A DNA stretch of 6,785 bases from Holosporales bacterium (GTDB lineage: Bacteria; Pseudomonadota; Alphaproteobacteria; RUG11792), in contig JAIRZU010000069.1 in assembly GCA_031267075.1 (NCBI GenBank), forward strand, positions 1 to 6,785, in the 5' to 3' direction. The notes below the pieces were generated by a model. That model saw only the letters and a list, made by a program, of their open reading frames with translations, had not been told where the DNA came from and searched no databases. This document shows positions 1 through 5,428 of this stretch, in pieces (position 1 is the first letter of the stretch; each line of letters opens with the position of its first letter). The position numbers and the translations under genes were made by a program.

Positions 1-46
1 TGGTATAGGAGGGTATTTTCACGGTTTTGTAAAACGAAAACTTCAT
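1..46 (-). CDS. Possible N-terminus of a gene running off the left edge
   Basis: An ATG at 46-44 on the minus strand opens a frame that stays open to the window edge (about 15 codons, MKFSFYKTVKIPSYT). The Shine-Dalgarno is weak: only a TAGG about 13 bases upstream. The main support is position. Repeat copy A lies about 70 bases upstream, and the other two copies of that element lie about 60-75 bases upstream of minus-strand start codons. The start does not share the MKSKLV leader of those two. No function can be given from 15 residues, and chance is quite possible. Confidence 0.25.
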   Translation of the reverse strand, partial: MKFSFYKTVKIPSYT

Positions 47-112
47 TTTTGTCGTTTGCCTACTTTGCTTGCACAATGATCTGGCTTCGTTGAATTTTTT
101 CCTAACGAGACC

Positions 113-194
113 TAACGGAGAAAATTATTTTTTCACATGGGCGTAAAAATAATTTGCATCCCACGAACGTATTATCATACCATGAACATGTGAA
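113..194 (-). repeat. Dispersed upstream element, copy A, with perfect inverted repeat
   Basis: Copy A matches copy B (1342-1421) over about 80 bases with small indels. Both contain an identical 17-base core, CACATGGGCGTAAAAAT (134-150 here). The core overlaps an inverted repeat: arms AAATTATTTTT (122-132) and AAAAATAATTT (145-155), 11 of 11 paired, around a 12-base loop. The inner end reads CTCCGTTA on the minus strand, also seen in copies B and C as ATCCGTTA. It sits upstream of a possible minus-strand start at 46. It could be a regulator-binding site, a promoter region or a small repeat family. Apart from this copy and the edge ORF, I see nothing in 47-255: no gene, and no T-tract terminator after the methyltransferase. 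Confidence 0.65.
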
Positions 195-255
195 GCCGCT
201 GACCAAGATCTGATAGGCCTCACTCCAAACCTCCAGAAAGAGCAATTAGCGAGAG

Positions 256-1065
256 TTATGGGAGAGGCCCATCTTGCGTTATCCCAGGTTTCGCTTCATC
301 TTTATAAGAGGGATTGATCCACAAAGTGATCTTCTTATGCATCTTCCACTTCTGCCCCTTCTCATTGAAATTGATTTCATACACCTTTGAATCTTGACAC
401 TTCAAATTGAACGGAGGGGCTTCTAGATCGATCTCCCGAGCCGGTCCAGCCACCGCGTTAGCCGAATTGTTTCGGGCGCCGCTTGGATCGAAATAATCCG
501 CAAAGATTACATGCTTAAAATTCTGGATGATGTTACTTAGGAAATACTTGATCCTGTTGTTATCCCAGCACTCAAATACATCTTTAACAATCAGTAAGCC
601 TCCATTATGCTGCTTGATATCATCCGTTCCCTCAATAGCCTCGAAGCGTATGTTATCTCTTTCGTACTTGTCTTTGTTGTCCTGTATTACACTGTCCACA
701 ACGTCAACCCCGAGGTACTGAATATGTGATGGGATCACAATATGCTGCATCAACTCCCAATTACCACATCCAAAATCGAGTATGGAATCAGGCTTCATTG
801 TATCTATAAATTTCTGTAGATACTCCAGATATGGGATGGCATACTTCTTAACGGAACCGTAGCCAGATGAGTGCTCAGATGAACCCCACGAGCTATGATT
901 CTTGTATATCTCGTCAAATATTTCTTTGTCACTCAACACCCTACTAAGTATACTCATGACACGCCTCTCGAGTAACTTGACAGAGCGATCAGTATAAAGC
1001 TTTATTGCACCTGTGATAAGCACGGCAGCCAACGCCGTAACCGTATAAACAGTAGACTTTTTCAT
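256..1065 (-). CDS. Membrane-anchored class I SAM-dependent methyltransferase
   Basis: The ATG at 1065 gives 269 residues (MKKSTVYTVTAL...). An upstream TTG at 1107 would add 14, but a likely promoter at 1117-1146 would make that start nearly leaderless; an ATG at 1074 is also possible. Residues about 5-22 form one hydrophobic segment after two lysines, so a cytoplasm-in membrane anchor or uncleaved signal is likely. The fold is visible in order: an entry motif with WG, SSG and GS near residues 60-72; motif I ILDFGCGN at 95-102 (SAM binding); motif II YLGVDVV near 117 with the acidic residue for the ribose; VKDVFECW at 160-167, in the motif IV position; and REIDLEAPPFN at 210-220. This set matches a bacterial class I methyltransferase family with SG-GS and PPFN motifs. 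The substrate is unknown; an envelope or glycan target would fit the anchor but is inference. Only the orphan leader ORF lies upstream on the same strand. Confidence 0.85.
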   Translation of the reverse strand: MKKSTVYTVTALAAVLITGAIKLYTDRSVKLLERRVMSILSRVLSDKEIFDEIYKNHSSWGSSEHSSGYGSVKKYAIPYLEYLQKFIDTMKPDSILDFGCGNWELMQHIVIPSHIQYLGVDVVDSVIQDNKDKYERDNIRFEAIEGTDDIKQHNGGLLIVKDVFECWDNNRIKYFLSNIIQNFKHVIFADYFDPSGARNNSANAVAGPAREIDLEAPPFNLKCQDSKVYEINFNEKGQKWKMHKKITLWINPSYKDEAKPGITQDGPLP

Positions 1066-1116
1066 GGCACCCATGCCCGCTATTTTTGAGCTGAATCGAC
1101 CAACCAACTGTACGGA

Positions 1117-1146
1117 ATCATACTACATTCTAAACTGTGATAGCAA
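1117..1146 (-). promoter_or_regulatory. Candidate sigma-70 promoter of the methyltransferase gene
   Basis: On the minus strand, TTGCTA (1146-1141) and TATGAT (1122-1117) are separated by 18 bases. This predicts a transcript start near 1110 and a leader of about 45 bases before the ATG at 1065. It supports the shorter methyltransferase start. It is a pattern match only. Confidence 0.4.
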
Positions 1147-1178
1147 GAGTCATAAGTTACTGTGTGTAGATCCAACCT

Positions 1179-1274
1179 CTATGAAACGCCCCAGCTACCT
1201 CTAGAGCTTCCATACACCTCTGTCATGCCTACAACACATAGTGCTACCGTTAAACCTACCAATTTGCTTTTCAT
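1179..1274 (-). CDS. Orphan 31-residue signal-peptide ORF (truncated paralogue of the 5118 leader)
   Basis: The ATG at 1274 follows a strong Shine-Dalgarno (GGGAGGA at 1287-1281, 6 bases away). It encodes MKSKLVGLTVALCVVGMTE, then VYGSSRGSWGVS and TAG at 1181-1179. This is a classic export signal: lysines, a hydrophobic core, then small polar residues. It has no mature domain. The first six residues, the SSR after the core and the whole 5' region match the leader at 5118. Two readings fit: the stub of a secreted-protein gene whose body was lost or shifted out of frame, or a real short exported peptide or leader ORF upstream of the methyltransferase (113 bases of gap). Past the TAG no long frame continues before the methyltransferase, so decay is the simpler view. 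Confidence 0.5.
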   Translation of the reverse strand: MKSKLVGLTVALCVVGMTEVYGSSRGSWGVS

Positions 1275-1360
1275 TAGGATTCCTCCCTTAAAGGTTAATC
1301 TTCTAGATATATGATACAGTTGGAAGGGTTACTATTTAGTTAACGGATGAAATTATTTTT
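1275..1360 (-). promoter_or_regulatory. 5' region of leader cassette B, homologous to 5119-5207
   Basis: Reading the minus strand from 1360 to the ATG at 1274, the segments CAAAAATAATTTCATCCG, GTTAACTA, TAACC and GGGAGGA occur in the same order and nearly the same spacing as upstream of the 5118 leader (TAACC to ATG is 57 bases here, 59 there). Conservation of untranslated sequence points to a duplicated promoter and translation-start unit. Possible -10 boxes (TATCAT, TATATC) occur near 1300-1312, but no clear -35, so the exact promoter is not assigned. Confidence 0.55.
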
Positions 1361-1421
1361 GCACATGGGCGTAAAAATATTTGCCTCTCTGGGAGGCATC
1401 ACCCTACCATGGATATATGAA
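1342..1421 (-). repeat. Dispersed upstream element, copy B, with inverted repeat
   Basis: This is the second copy of the element at 113-194, sharing CACATGGGCGTAAAAAT (1362-1378) and the distal TACCATG...ATGAA end. Left arm AAATTATTTTT is at 1350-1360; the right arm at 1373-1382 has lost one A, so pairing is imperfect. A separate 6-bp hairpin, TGCCTC / GAGGCA with a 5-base loop, follows at 1382-1398 and is absent from copy A. The rest of the gap, 1422-1558, holds only the promoter region of the following plus-strand gene. Confidence 0.65.
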
Positions 1422-1511
1422 TTGCAAGTAGCCTGGTTACGGTGTACCATCTTGAGTGGATGTCTCGTTCTATTCTTGTAAGTTAATTCCATAGCGGTTC
1501 TAAGAAATTTT

Positions 1512-1520
1512 TGATACAAT
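1512..1520 (+). promoter_or_regulatory. Candidate extended -10 promoter for the proline-rich protein gene
   Basis: TGATACAAT (TG, one base, then TACAAT) is an extended -10 pattern. Transcription would start near 1527, about 32 bases before the ATG at 1559. No convincing -35 box lies 16-18 bases upstream, which extended -10 promoters can tolerate. The ribosome site before the ATG is weak (TAGAGAA, about 6-12 bases away). Confidence 0.35.
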
Positions 1521-1558
1521 GATACTACTGGTTCTGGAAGATAGATTAGAGAATAACG

Positions 1559-2308
1559 ATGCGAGTAGTGATAAGTGTGGTGCTGATGCTGGCATGCAGC
1601 TACGCAGATGGAAGCCTTCCACCGATACCACCCGGAGGCATCCAGTCCAAATTCTCCGCAGACCAGCTTAGCTGCGACGTGGTAAGAACCAGGGAGGCGC
1701 TAGCTCTTGCGCAGAAGTCAGTCAAACAACACATTAAGGGGGAGATGACCAACCCAGATGAGGAAACCGCATCTGCAATACTGGATGCACGGCAAGCGGT
1801 CGTAAGGAGCCTCCTGAACCAGATAGCGGAGGCCTACAACCATACGCACAGCCCCCGCACCTCCCAGAAGCTGGTTGCTATAGCACTGTGCAAACAGCTC
1901 GGAGCATTCGACGGTCCATGGGGGAAGCGGAATCCGGGGCGCCTTGCCGGAGCGATGGAGACGCTACTTGTGCCACATATAGGGTCACTCGAGACAGCCG
2001 CACAGCAAGCTGAACAGAACGGAATACCACAGGAACTAGAACAAGCAATCGCGCGAGCTACGCGAAAACCCAAACCGAAACTCGAACCTGCACAGCAGGA
2101 GCAGTGGCAGTGGTATGGACAGGCTAATCTGCGAGGCCTGATACCACCGCCTCCATGCGCAGGACCAGGCGGATTCTACCCTGGGAGTAGACAGACACCG
2201 CCGCAGCACCCATTCGATGTGCTGAGACAACTACTTAGGGAAGCTAGTCAAACCACACTTCCAACTCAACCTCCCAAGCCCAGACCCAAACCCGGCCATC
2301 AGCAGTGA
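1559..2308 (+). CDS. Exported protein with proline-rich C-terminal tail, function unknown
   Basis: I do not recognise this 249-residue protein. It starts with an export signal (MRVVISVVLMLACSYADG). Cleavage after SYA at residue 16 is plausible. The MLAC before it is an imperfect lipobox, so a lipoprotein is less likely but possible. Residues about 20-27 are proline-rich (LPPIPPGG). Residues about 34-170 look mostly helical, with few glycines and many A, Q, E and L. From 170 the chain is disordered and rich in P, Q and K: RKPKPKLEP, then IPPPPCAGPGG at 195-205, and a final QPPKPRPKP at 237-245. Cysteines at 39, 111 and 200 could form a disulfide outside the cytoplasm. The PxxP clusters resemble SH3 or WW ligands, suggesting a surface or host-directed role; that is inference. 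It stands alone, converging on rnc with a 16-base gap, and is visibly more GC-rich than the flanking non-coding DNA. Confidence 0.7.
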   Translation: MRVVISVVLMLACSYADGSLPPIPPGGIQSKFSADQLSCDVVRTREALALAQKSVKQHIKGEMTNPDEETASAILDARQAVVRSLLNQIAEAYNHTHSPRTSQKLVAIALCKQLGAFDGPWGKRNPGRLAGAMETLLVPHIGSLETAAQQAEQNGIPQELEQAIARATRKPKPKLEPAQQEQWQWYGQANLRGLIPPPPCAGPGGFYPGSRQTPPQHPFDVLRQLLREASQTTLPTQPPKPRPKPGHQQ

Positions 2309-2324
2309 CTCCGATTATGAATGG

Positions 2325-2975
2325 TTATGTGGGAATCCCAATCTTCTCAAGCAGGAGTCTGGCGGCTAGCGTCTCTGCTTTCTTTCTGGATGAGCCGGTG
2401 GCGGTCACGCTCTCACTTCCGATGGCTACTGAAACTGTGACGATTGGGCAGTGATCTAGACCTGTTATCGATATCACATCGTACTGTGGGGTTGCTCCGG
2501 TTTTGCGCTGGCAAAGCTCTTGCAACTTAGTTTTAGGGTCGTAATTTATATCATCATACCCCTTAAAAATCTCGTCCCAGCCGCGCAGGATTATCATCTT
2601 CGATGCCTCATATCCGCCATCGACAAACACTGCACCAATGACAGACTCCATAGTATCTGCAAGGACCGTTTCGTTTGTCGCAAGGCTACTGCTGGCCGTG
2701 ACTAGGTACTTATCAAGTCCGATCTTTAGAGCCACATCTTTGCAGGAGGAAGCGCAGACGAAGGCCGAGAACATTCTCGACATAACTCCCTCTTCAACAT
2801 TGAACGTGGAAAAGATGTACTCTGCGACCACGATGCCTAAAACCCTATCTCCCAGGAACTCCAGCCTCTCGAACTGAAGAGCATACTTCTTGATGCTTGA
2901 ATGATGCATGGCACTTTCAAGGAGGGCCTTGCTCTTGAATGAATACCCTATCCTCTCTTCGATCTCATTGGTCAT
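2325..2975 (-). CDS. rnc: Ribonuclease III
   Basis: RNase III cuts double-stranded RNA with Mg2+, including the rRNA precursor, in the cytoplasm. The 216 residues cover the whole family layout. The catalytic domain carries the signature ERLEFLGDRVL at 36-46, with E36, E39 and D43, and the second acidic pair D107 and E110 in ADTMESVIGA. All match the metal-binding residues of E. coli Rnc. A double-stranded RNA-binding domain follows at about 145-213, from DPKTKLQELCQ to the GSSRKKAE basic patch and a final helix. Nothing is missing. The start ATG overlaps the lepB stop (ATGA, 2975-2972), so translation is probably coupled to lepB. The adjacent lepB-rnc order is common in alphaproteobacteria. 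No T-tract terminator is visible after the stop. Confidence 0.97.
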   Translation of the reverse strand: MTNEIEERIGYSFKSKALLESAMHHSSIKKYALQFERLEFLGDRVLGIVVAEYIFSTFNVEEGVMSRMFSAFVCASSCKDVALKIGLDKYLVTASSSLATNETVLADTMESVIGAVFVDGGYEASKMIILRGWDEIFKGYDDINYDPKTKLQELCQRKTGATPQYDVISITGLDHCPIVTVSVAIGSESVTATGSSRKKAETLAARLLLEKIGIPT

Positions 2976-3718
2976 TTTAGGATTGTGAAGAATCTCTCAA
3001 ACCTCATTGAGAATGGCCATTTAAACACCTCCCAGAGAGAGCACTTCGATGAGAAGAATATGCATTCTGCCCTGCCAAGTATACGCTCTAGTGGGATGCA
3101 GCCAACCATCTCCTCTACCCTGCTATCCTGTGAGTTATCTCTGTTATCCCCCATCACAAAGTAGTGTCCTTCTGGGACCTCAATTGGGCCTACGTTGTCG
3201 AGGCCTCCCTTCCCAAACTCATCTCTCTTGATTATTACGTGCTGATATCCATTGGGGAGCGTTTCGATGTACTTCTTGGAAATCACGTACTCACCGTCCT
3301 CGTCGATGATTGAGTGCTCTCCGTCATATTTCAGCTCGACCGGGGTGCCGTTGATATTGACGACCCCGTCGATGACCTGTATCTTATCTCCAGGCATACC
3401 TATGATCCGCTTTACGTAGTTATGATCTCTGTCCCTCTTATTCCTGAAGACCACGATATCTCCCCTCTGTGGGAGTCCCCTTGCGAACAGCCTTCCGTGA
3501 ATCTTAGGCAGGGGGAATGTGAATGTTCCGATCCTGAATGAGTCATTGGAATATCCGTAGCAGTACTTATTGACGATTAGGAAATCTCCGACGACCAGTG
3601 TGGGGGTCATTGATCCAGATGGGATTTTAAATGGCTGAAAGAGAAAGAAACTTATGGCGACGAGTGCAAAGAGCGTCCATCCCCATTCCCTTATGCTTGC
3701 CAAAAGCTTAGAGTTCAT
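2972..3718 (-). CDS. lepB: Signal peptidase I
   Basis: This inner-membrane serine protease removes signal peptides from exported proteins on the periplasmic face. From the ATG at 3718 it has 248 residues; a GTG at 3748 would add ten. I prefer the ATG because a likely extended -10 box at 3763-3755 would put the transcript start on that GTG. Neither start has a good Shine-Dalgarno. A single membrane segment (residues about 13-29) precedes the box with nucleophile Ser36 (KIPSGSMTPTL). Lys103 in YVKRIIGMPGD is the general base, and MGDNRDNSQDSR (about 189-200) is the last conserved box. One N-terminal membrane helix and this length are usual for Rickettsiales LepB. It overlaps rnc by 4 bases. The exported proteins at 1559 and 5118 are potential substrates, except any that are lipoproteins, which use LspA. 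Confidence 0.96.
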   Translation of the reverse strand: MNSKLLASIREWGWTLFALVAISFFLFQPFKIPSGSMTPTLVVGDFLIVNKYCYGYSNDSFRIGTFTFPLPKIHGRLFARGLPQRGDIVVFRNKRDRDHNYVKRIIGMPGDKIQVIDGVVNINGTPVELKYDGEHSIIDEDGEYVISKKYIETLPNGYQHVIIKRDEFGKGGLDNVGPIEVPEGHYFVMGDNRDNSQDSRVEEMVGCIPLERILGRAECIFFSSKCSLWEVFKWPFSMRFERFFTILK

Positions 3719-3754
3719 ATAATTCAACGGCTGCGTAAAAAGCACCACAATGAT

Positions 3755-3763
3755 ATTGTAACA
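3755..3763 (-). promoter_or_regulatory. Candidate extended -10 promoter of lepB-rnc
   Basis: The minus strand reads TGTTACAAT (TG, one base, TACAAT), an extended -10 box. It predicts transcription from near 3748, giving a 30-base leader before the lepB ATG at 3718. No good -35 is present at the usual distance. Confidence 0.4.
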
Positions 3764-3816
3764 GAAACTTAGCCTCCCAGCGTAGAATTATGCTACCCCA
3801 CACAATAAGCCCCTAT

Positions 3817-3855
3817 CCCACCACGGGTAAAAACCTCTGGTGGGGAGGGCCCTCC
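3817..3855 (-). terminator. Two GC-rich hairpins just after the repeat-protein gene
   Basis: A perfect 12-base palindrome, GGAGGGCCCTCC (3844-3855), begins at the last base of the stop codon. Next to it on the minus strand is a hairpin with arms CCCACCA / TGGTGGG (3844-3838 and 3823-3817); the interior can pair partly after two mismatches. They share base 3844. No run of T follows on either strand, so this is not a canonical Rho-independent terminator. It may slow RNA decay, act with Rho, or separate this gene from lepB. Confidence 0.4.
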
Positions 3856-5069
3856 TAGGGTCGTAAGTATCGGATGTAGGCTGGGTTCTCCGTTGTGTCT
3901 AGGGTGTCAGATGTTACTGCCTTCAGGCGCTGCATGAGTTCGCTGCACCATGGGCTTCCGTACCTAACTCTGAAGGCTGTGACTACCTTGTTAGGATCGT
4001 CCTGCCACGATACTAGCTGGGTACTGGAGTAACGGAGCAGCGTGAATTCTCTTAGGTTTAGATAGGTGGGCGCGCTCCGCGCTTCGGTTTCCATTTGGGT
4101 CAGTGTTCCAGCCAGCGTTTGGCCTGTTCGTTCGGTTACGTCACCCGCTGTTATTGGGTCGGCGGCGTTTACTTGGTAGCACTCCCACTTATGATCCGAA
4201 GAGGTAACGCGGGTAAATCCGGCCCACCCTACGGTCCTGGTATCTGTGGACTCGTCCCATAATATGAGCACCTGGTCGCGCGCTGTGGTGCCTGCGGCTT
4301 CCCTAGCTGTCCATTCACCAGACCAGCTGGACCGTCCATCTCCGAGCATCTGTGTTCGGAGTGTTGCGATTATTAGAGCGTCGATTAGACTACCATGCTT
4401 ACGGAGCGACGGTGCAAACAGTGCCATCCTGTTCGCTATCCCAATGGTCTCTGCCCTCAGGGCTGTCTCCGCTATGTATGCGTACAGCCCAGAACCCATA
4501 GTCGGAGACGTTCCGTACGTTGCTGGTGCTCCTAGTGTACTCTGCACTTTCGCTATTCTGCCGAACACCGTGGGTTTGGTAGGATCATCTTCGCTGGTGC
4601 CTATCGCTGGTATTTCTGTATCTGTACCAGTACCGGTGAGCGCTTCTTTGATCTTCGCCAGGCCGTGATCTGCGTGATTTAACAAATCCAGTACAGCTGG
4701 GAGGCCATCAGCTTTATCTGCTATCGCTGCCTTGATCGCCTCTAACCCATAGGTACCATCCTCCAGTAATCCCCTTATCTTAGGTAGTCCACTACTCTCA
4801 TCACTAACAGCCCTACCTATCTCATCTACCTTCCCTACTAACCCAGTATCTGCTTCTTCCTCCTCACCAGATGAACCAAGTAGTATTGCTGTGATGTTCT
4901 GGGTTGCTGCTGTTAGGGAGGTATTTAGTTGGGATAGTAGTTCGGTGTTTTGATCAGTCAGTGCAGTTTGGGTATCGTTGATTGCTTTGAGGGTTGCTCT
5001 TAGTGTACCAAAGAGTGTTACCTGTTTATCTCCAACTGAGAACTCTCTCTCTAGAACTCCAGGCCTCAC
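3855..5069 (-). CDS. Unrecognised repeat-containing protein, probably the body of a frameshifted lipoprotein
   Basis: As the sequence stands, the frame opens after a TAG at 5075-5073 and the only plausible start is GTG at 5069, giving 404 residues. That start has poor support: AGGA lies about 10 bases upstream, and no export signal is encoded. A much better start, with signal peptide, lies at 5118 in another frame (see that entry). Residues 12-62 are helical and rich in T, N, Q and L, probably a coiled coil. An acidic loop (GEEEEAD) is at 68-74. Residues 94-149 are four tandem 14-residue repeats. Residues about 190-404 form a globular region with W, Y and C residues that I cannot place; its end is PAYIRYLRP. 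Short GL-x-x-I repeats of this type also occur in trimeric phage tail fibres, so an adhesin or phage-derived origin is possible but unproven. No catalytic motif was seen. Confidence 0.7.
   Translation of the reverse strand: MRPGVLEREFSVGDKQVTLFGTLRATLKAINDTQTALTDQNTELLSQLNTSLTAATQNITAILLGSSGEEEEADTGLVGKVDEIGRAVSDESSGLPKIRGLLEDGTYGLEAIKAAIADKADGLPAVLDLLNHADHGLAKIKEALTGTGTDTEIPAIGTSEDDPTKPTVFGRIAKVQSTLGAPATYGTSPTMGSGLYAYIAETALRAETIGIANRMALFAPSLRKHGSLIDALIIATLRTQMLGDGRSSWSGEWTAREAAGTTARDQVLILWDESTDTRTVGWAGFTRVTSSDHKWECYQVNAADPITAGDVTERTGQTLAGTLTQMETEARSAPTYLNLREFTLLRYSSTQLVSWQDDPNKVVTAFRVRYGSPWCSELMQRLKAVTSDTLDTTENPAYIRYLRP
4623..4844 (-). repeat. Tandem 14-residue repeats inside the 3855-5069 protein
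   Basis: Four repeats run back to back: GLPKIRGLLEDGTY, GLEAIKAAIADKAD, GLPAVLDLLNHADH and GLAKIKEALTGTGT (residues 94-149). A looser 18-residue first unit, GLVGKVDEIGRAVSDESS, is at 76-93. The shared pattern is GL, two residues, I or V, three residues, L or I, then polar. Two heptads per unit suggest an amphipathic helix or a segmented coiled coil. The DNA of the units has diverged, so the repeats are old and under protein-level constraint, not a recent expansion. Confidence 0.75.
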
Positions 5070-5118
5070 AGGCTATTAGTCCTAGTATGAGTGTTGATGT
5101 TACAAGTTTGCTTTTCAT
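5026..5118 (-). pseudogene. Lipoprotein signal-peptide ORF, out of frame with the 404-residue body
   Basis: The ATG at 5118 has a strong Shine-Dalgarno (GGGGAGGA, 6 bases away) and encodes MKSKLVTSTLILGLIAC, then EAWSSRERVLSWR and TAA at 5028-5026 (30 residues). LIAC is a full lipobox, so the product would be an LspA-processed lipoprotein starting at Cys17. The frame overlaps the start of the 404-residue ORF but is offset by one base. The offset falls at CT(AG)5TT (5054-5041). One more AG, or two fewer, would join them as ...SSREREFSVGDKQV... and give a complete lipoprotein of about 420 residues. So this is either an off state of a switchable gene, a recent inactivation, or an assembly error. 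The leader is a paralogue of the ORF at 1274. Confidence 0.7.
5043..5052 (-). repeat. (AG)5 dinucleotide tract at the frameshift
   Basis: On the minus strand the sequence is CT(AG)5TT. A change of +1 or -2 units puts the signal peptide in frame with the downstream 404-residue ORF. Five units is short compared with known contingency loci, so slippage would be slow; the location is what makes it notable. Confidence 0.7.
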
Positions 5119-5207
5119 GTGTTTCCTCCCCTTAGAGGATAAAAGATTCTATAAGTAGGTTAGCATGTGAAAGGTTAAAAAATAGTTAACGGATGAGATT
5201 ATTTTTT
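5119..5207 (-). promoter_or_regulatory. 5' region of leader cassette C (truncated copy of the upstream element)
   Basis: This matches 1275-1360 in order and spacing: CAAAAAATAAT, CATCCGTTAACTA, TAACC, then the Shine-Dalgarno. A possible promoter is AACCTT (5176-5171) with TATAGA (5153-5148), 17 bases apart; the -35 is poor. The half of the element carrying CACATGGGCG and the right arm of the inverted repeat is missing: homology stops near 5207, and the ABC-ATPase relic begins 25 bases further on. That suggests a recombination or insertion junction here. Confidence 0.55.
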
Positions 5208-5231
5208 GATGATGGAGAGAATCTGTTGCGC

Positions 5232-5324
5232 TCACATCTCCTGCACTGAATAGTTAGAGATCTTGATAGTCCTATCCAGCTTCCTAGTAAACTCGATATT
5301 ATGCGTAGCCATCAGCATAGAGGC
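5232..5324 (-). pseudogene. Relic of an ABC-transporter ATPase, LolD-like C-terminus
   Basis: The minus strand encodes ASMLMATHNIEF, then TRKLDRTIKISNYSVQEM and TGA at 5234-5232. MATHN is the H-loop (switch histidine) of ABC ATPases, and the following IEF-RKLDR-I-I pattern is the usual end of LolD-type lipoprotein-release ATPases. The open frame goes back only to a TAA at 5360. Further upstream, other frames give NADV and then FTNLYTSI (about 5407-5370), which fit the NAD-x-x-F segment that precedes the H-loop in LolD, implying more frameshifts. Walker A, the signature and Walker B are absent, because rsmA starts on the opposite strand at 5429. So this is a gene tail, not a working transporter. 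LolD is the best guess; a related ABC ATPase is possible. Confidence 0.55.
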
Positions 5325-5428
5325 GGGAACCCAGGTGTAGATAATACAAGAGTGACCTTATGTTTGATGTATGGTACCAGATTGAGGTATACAGGTTTGT
5401 GAACATCAGCATTGGATAGTGGCCAGTG

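Noticed and set aside
527..721. A 64-codon plus-strand frame inside the methyltransferase gene
   Set aside because: It is antisense to a well-supported methyltransferase and has low-complexity Leu/Ser composition.
1382..1398. Small hairpin TGCCTC / GAGGCA as a terminator
   Set aside because: The stem is only 6 bp with no T-run, and it lies in a region upstream of genes on both sides.
113..1421. CRISPR array or transposon ends suggested by the repeated element
   Set aside because: The copies are over 1 kb apart, not evenly spaced, in the same orientation and with no transposase between them; they track with start codons instead.
1834..2230. Two overlapping minus-strand open frames
   Set aside because: Both are antisense to the exported proline-rich protein. 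The Cys- and Ser-rich translations look like shadow frames of a GC-rich gene.
4246..4668. A 140-codon open frame on the plus strand
   Set aside because: It is antisense to the repeat-containing protein gene, with no ribosome site or recognisable domain; the minus-strand frame has clear repeat structure.
5301..5402. A 33-codon plus-strand ORF upstream of rsmA
   Set aside because: It has no ribosome site, no signal or known motif, and lies opposite the ABC-ATPase relic, whose H-loop gives the better reading.
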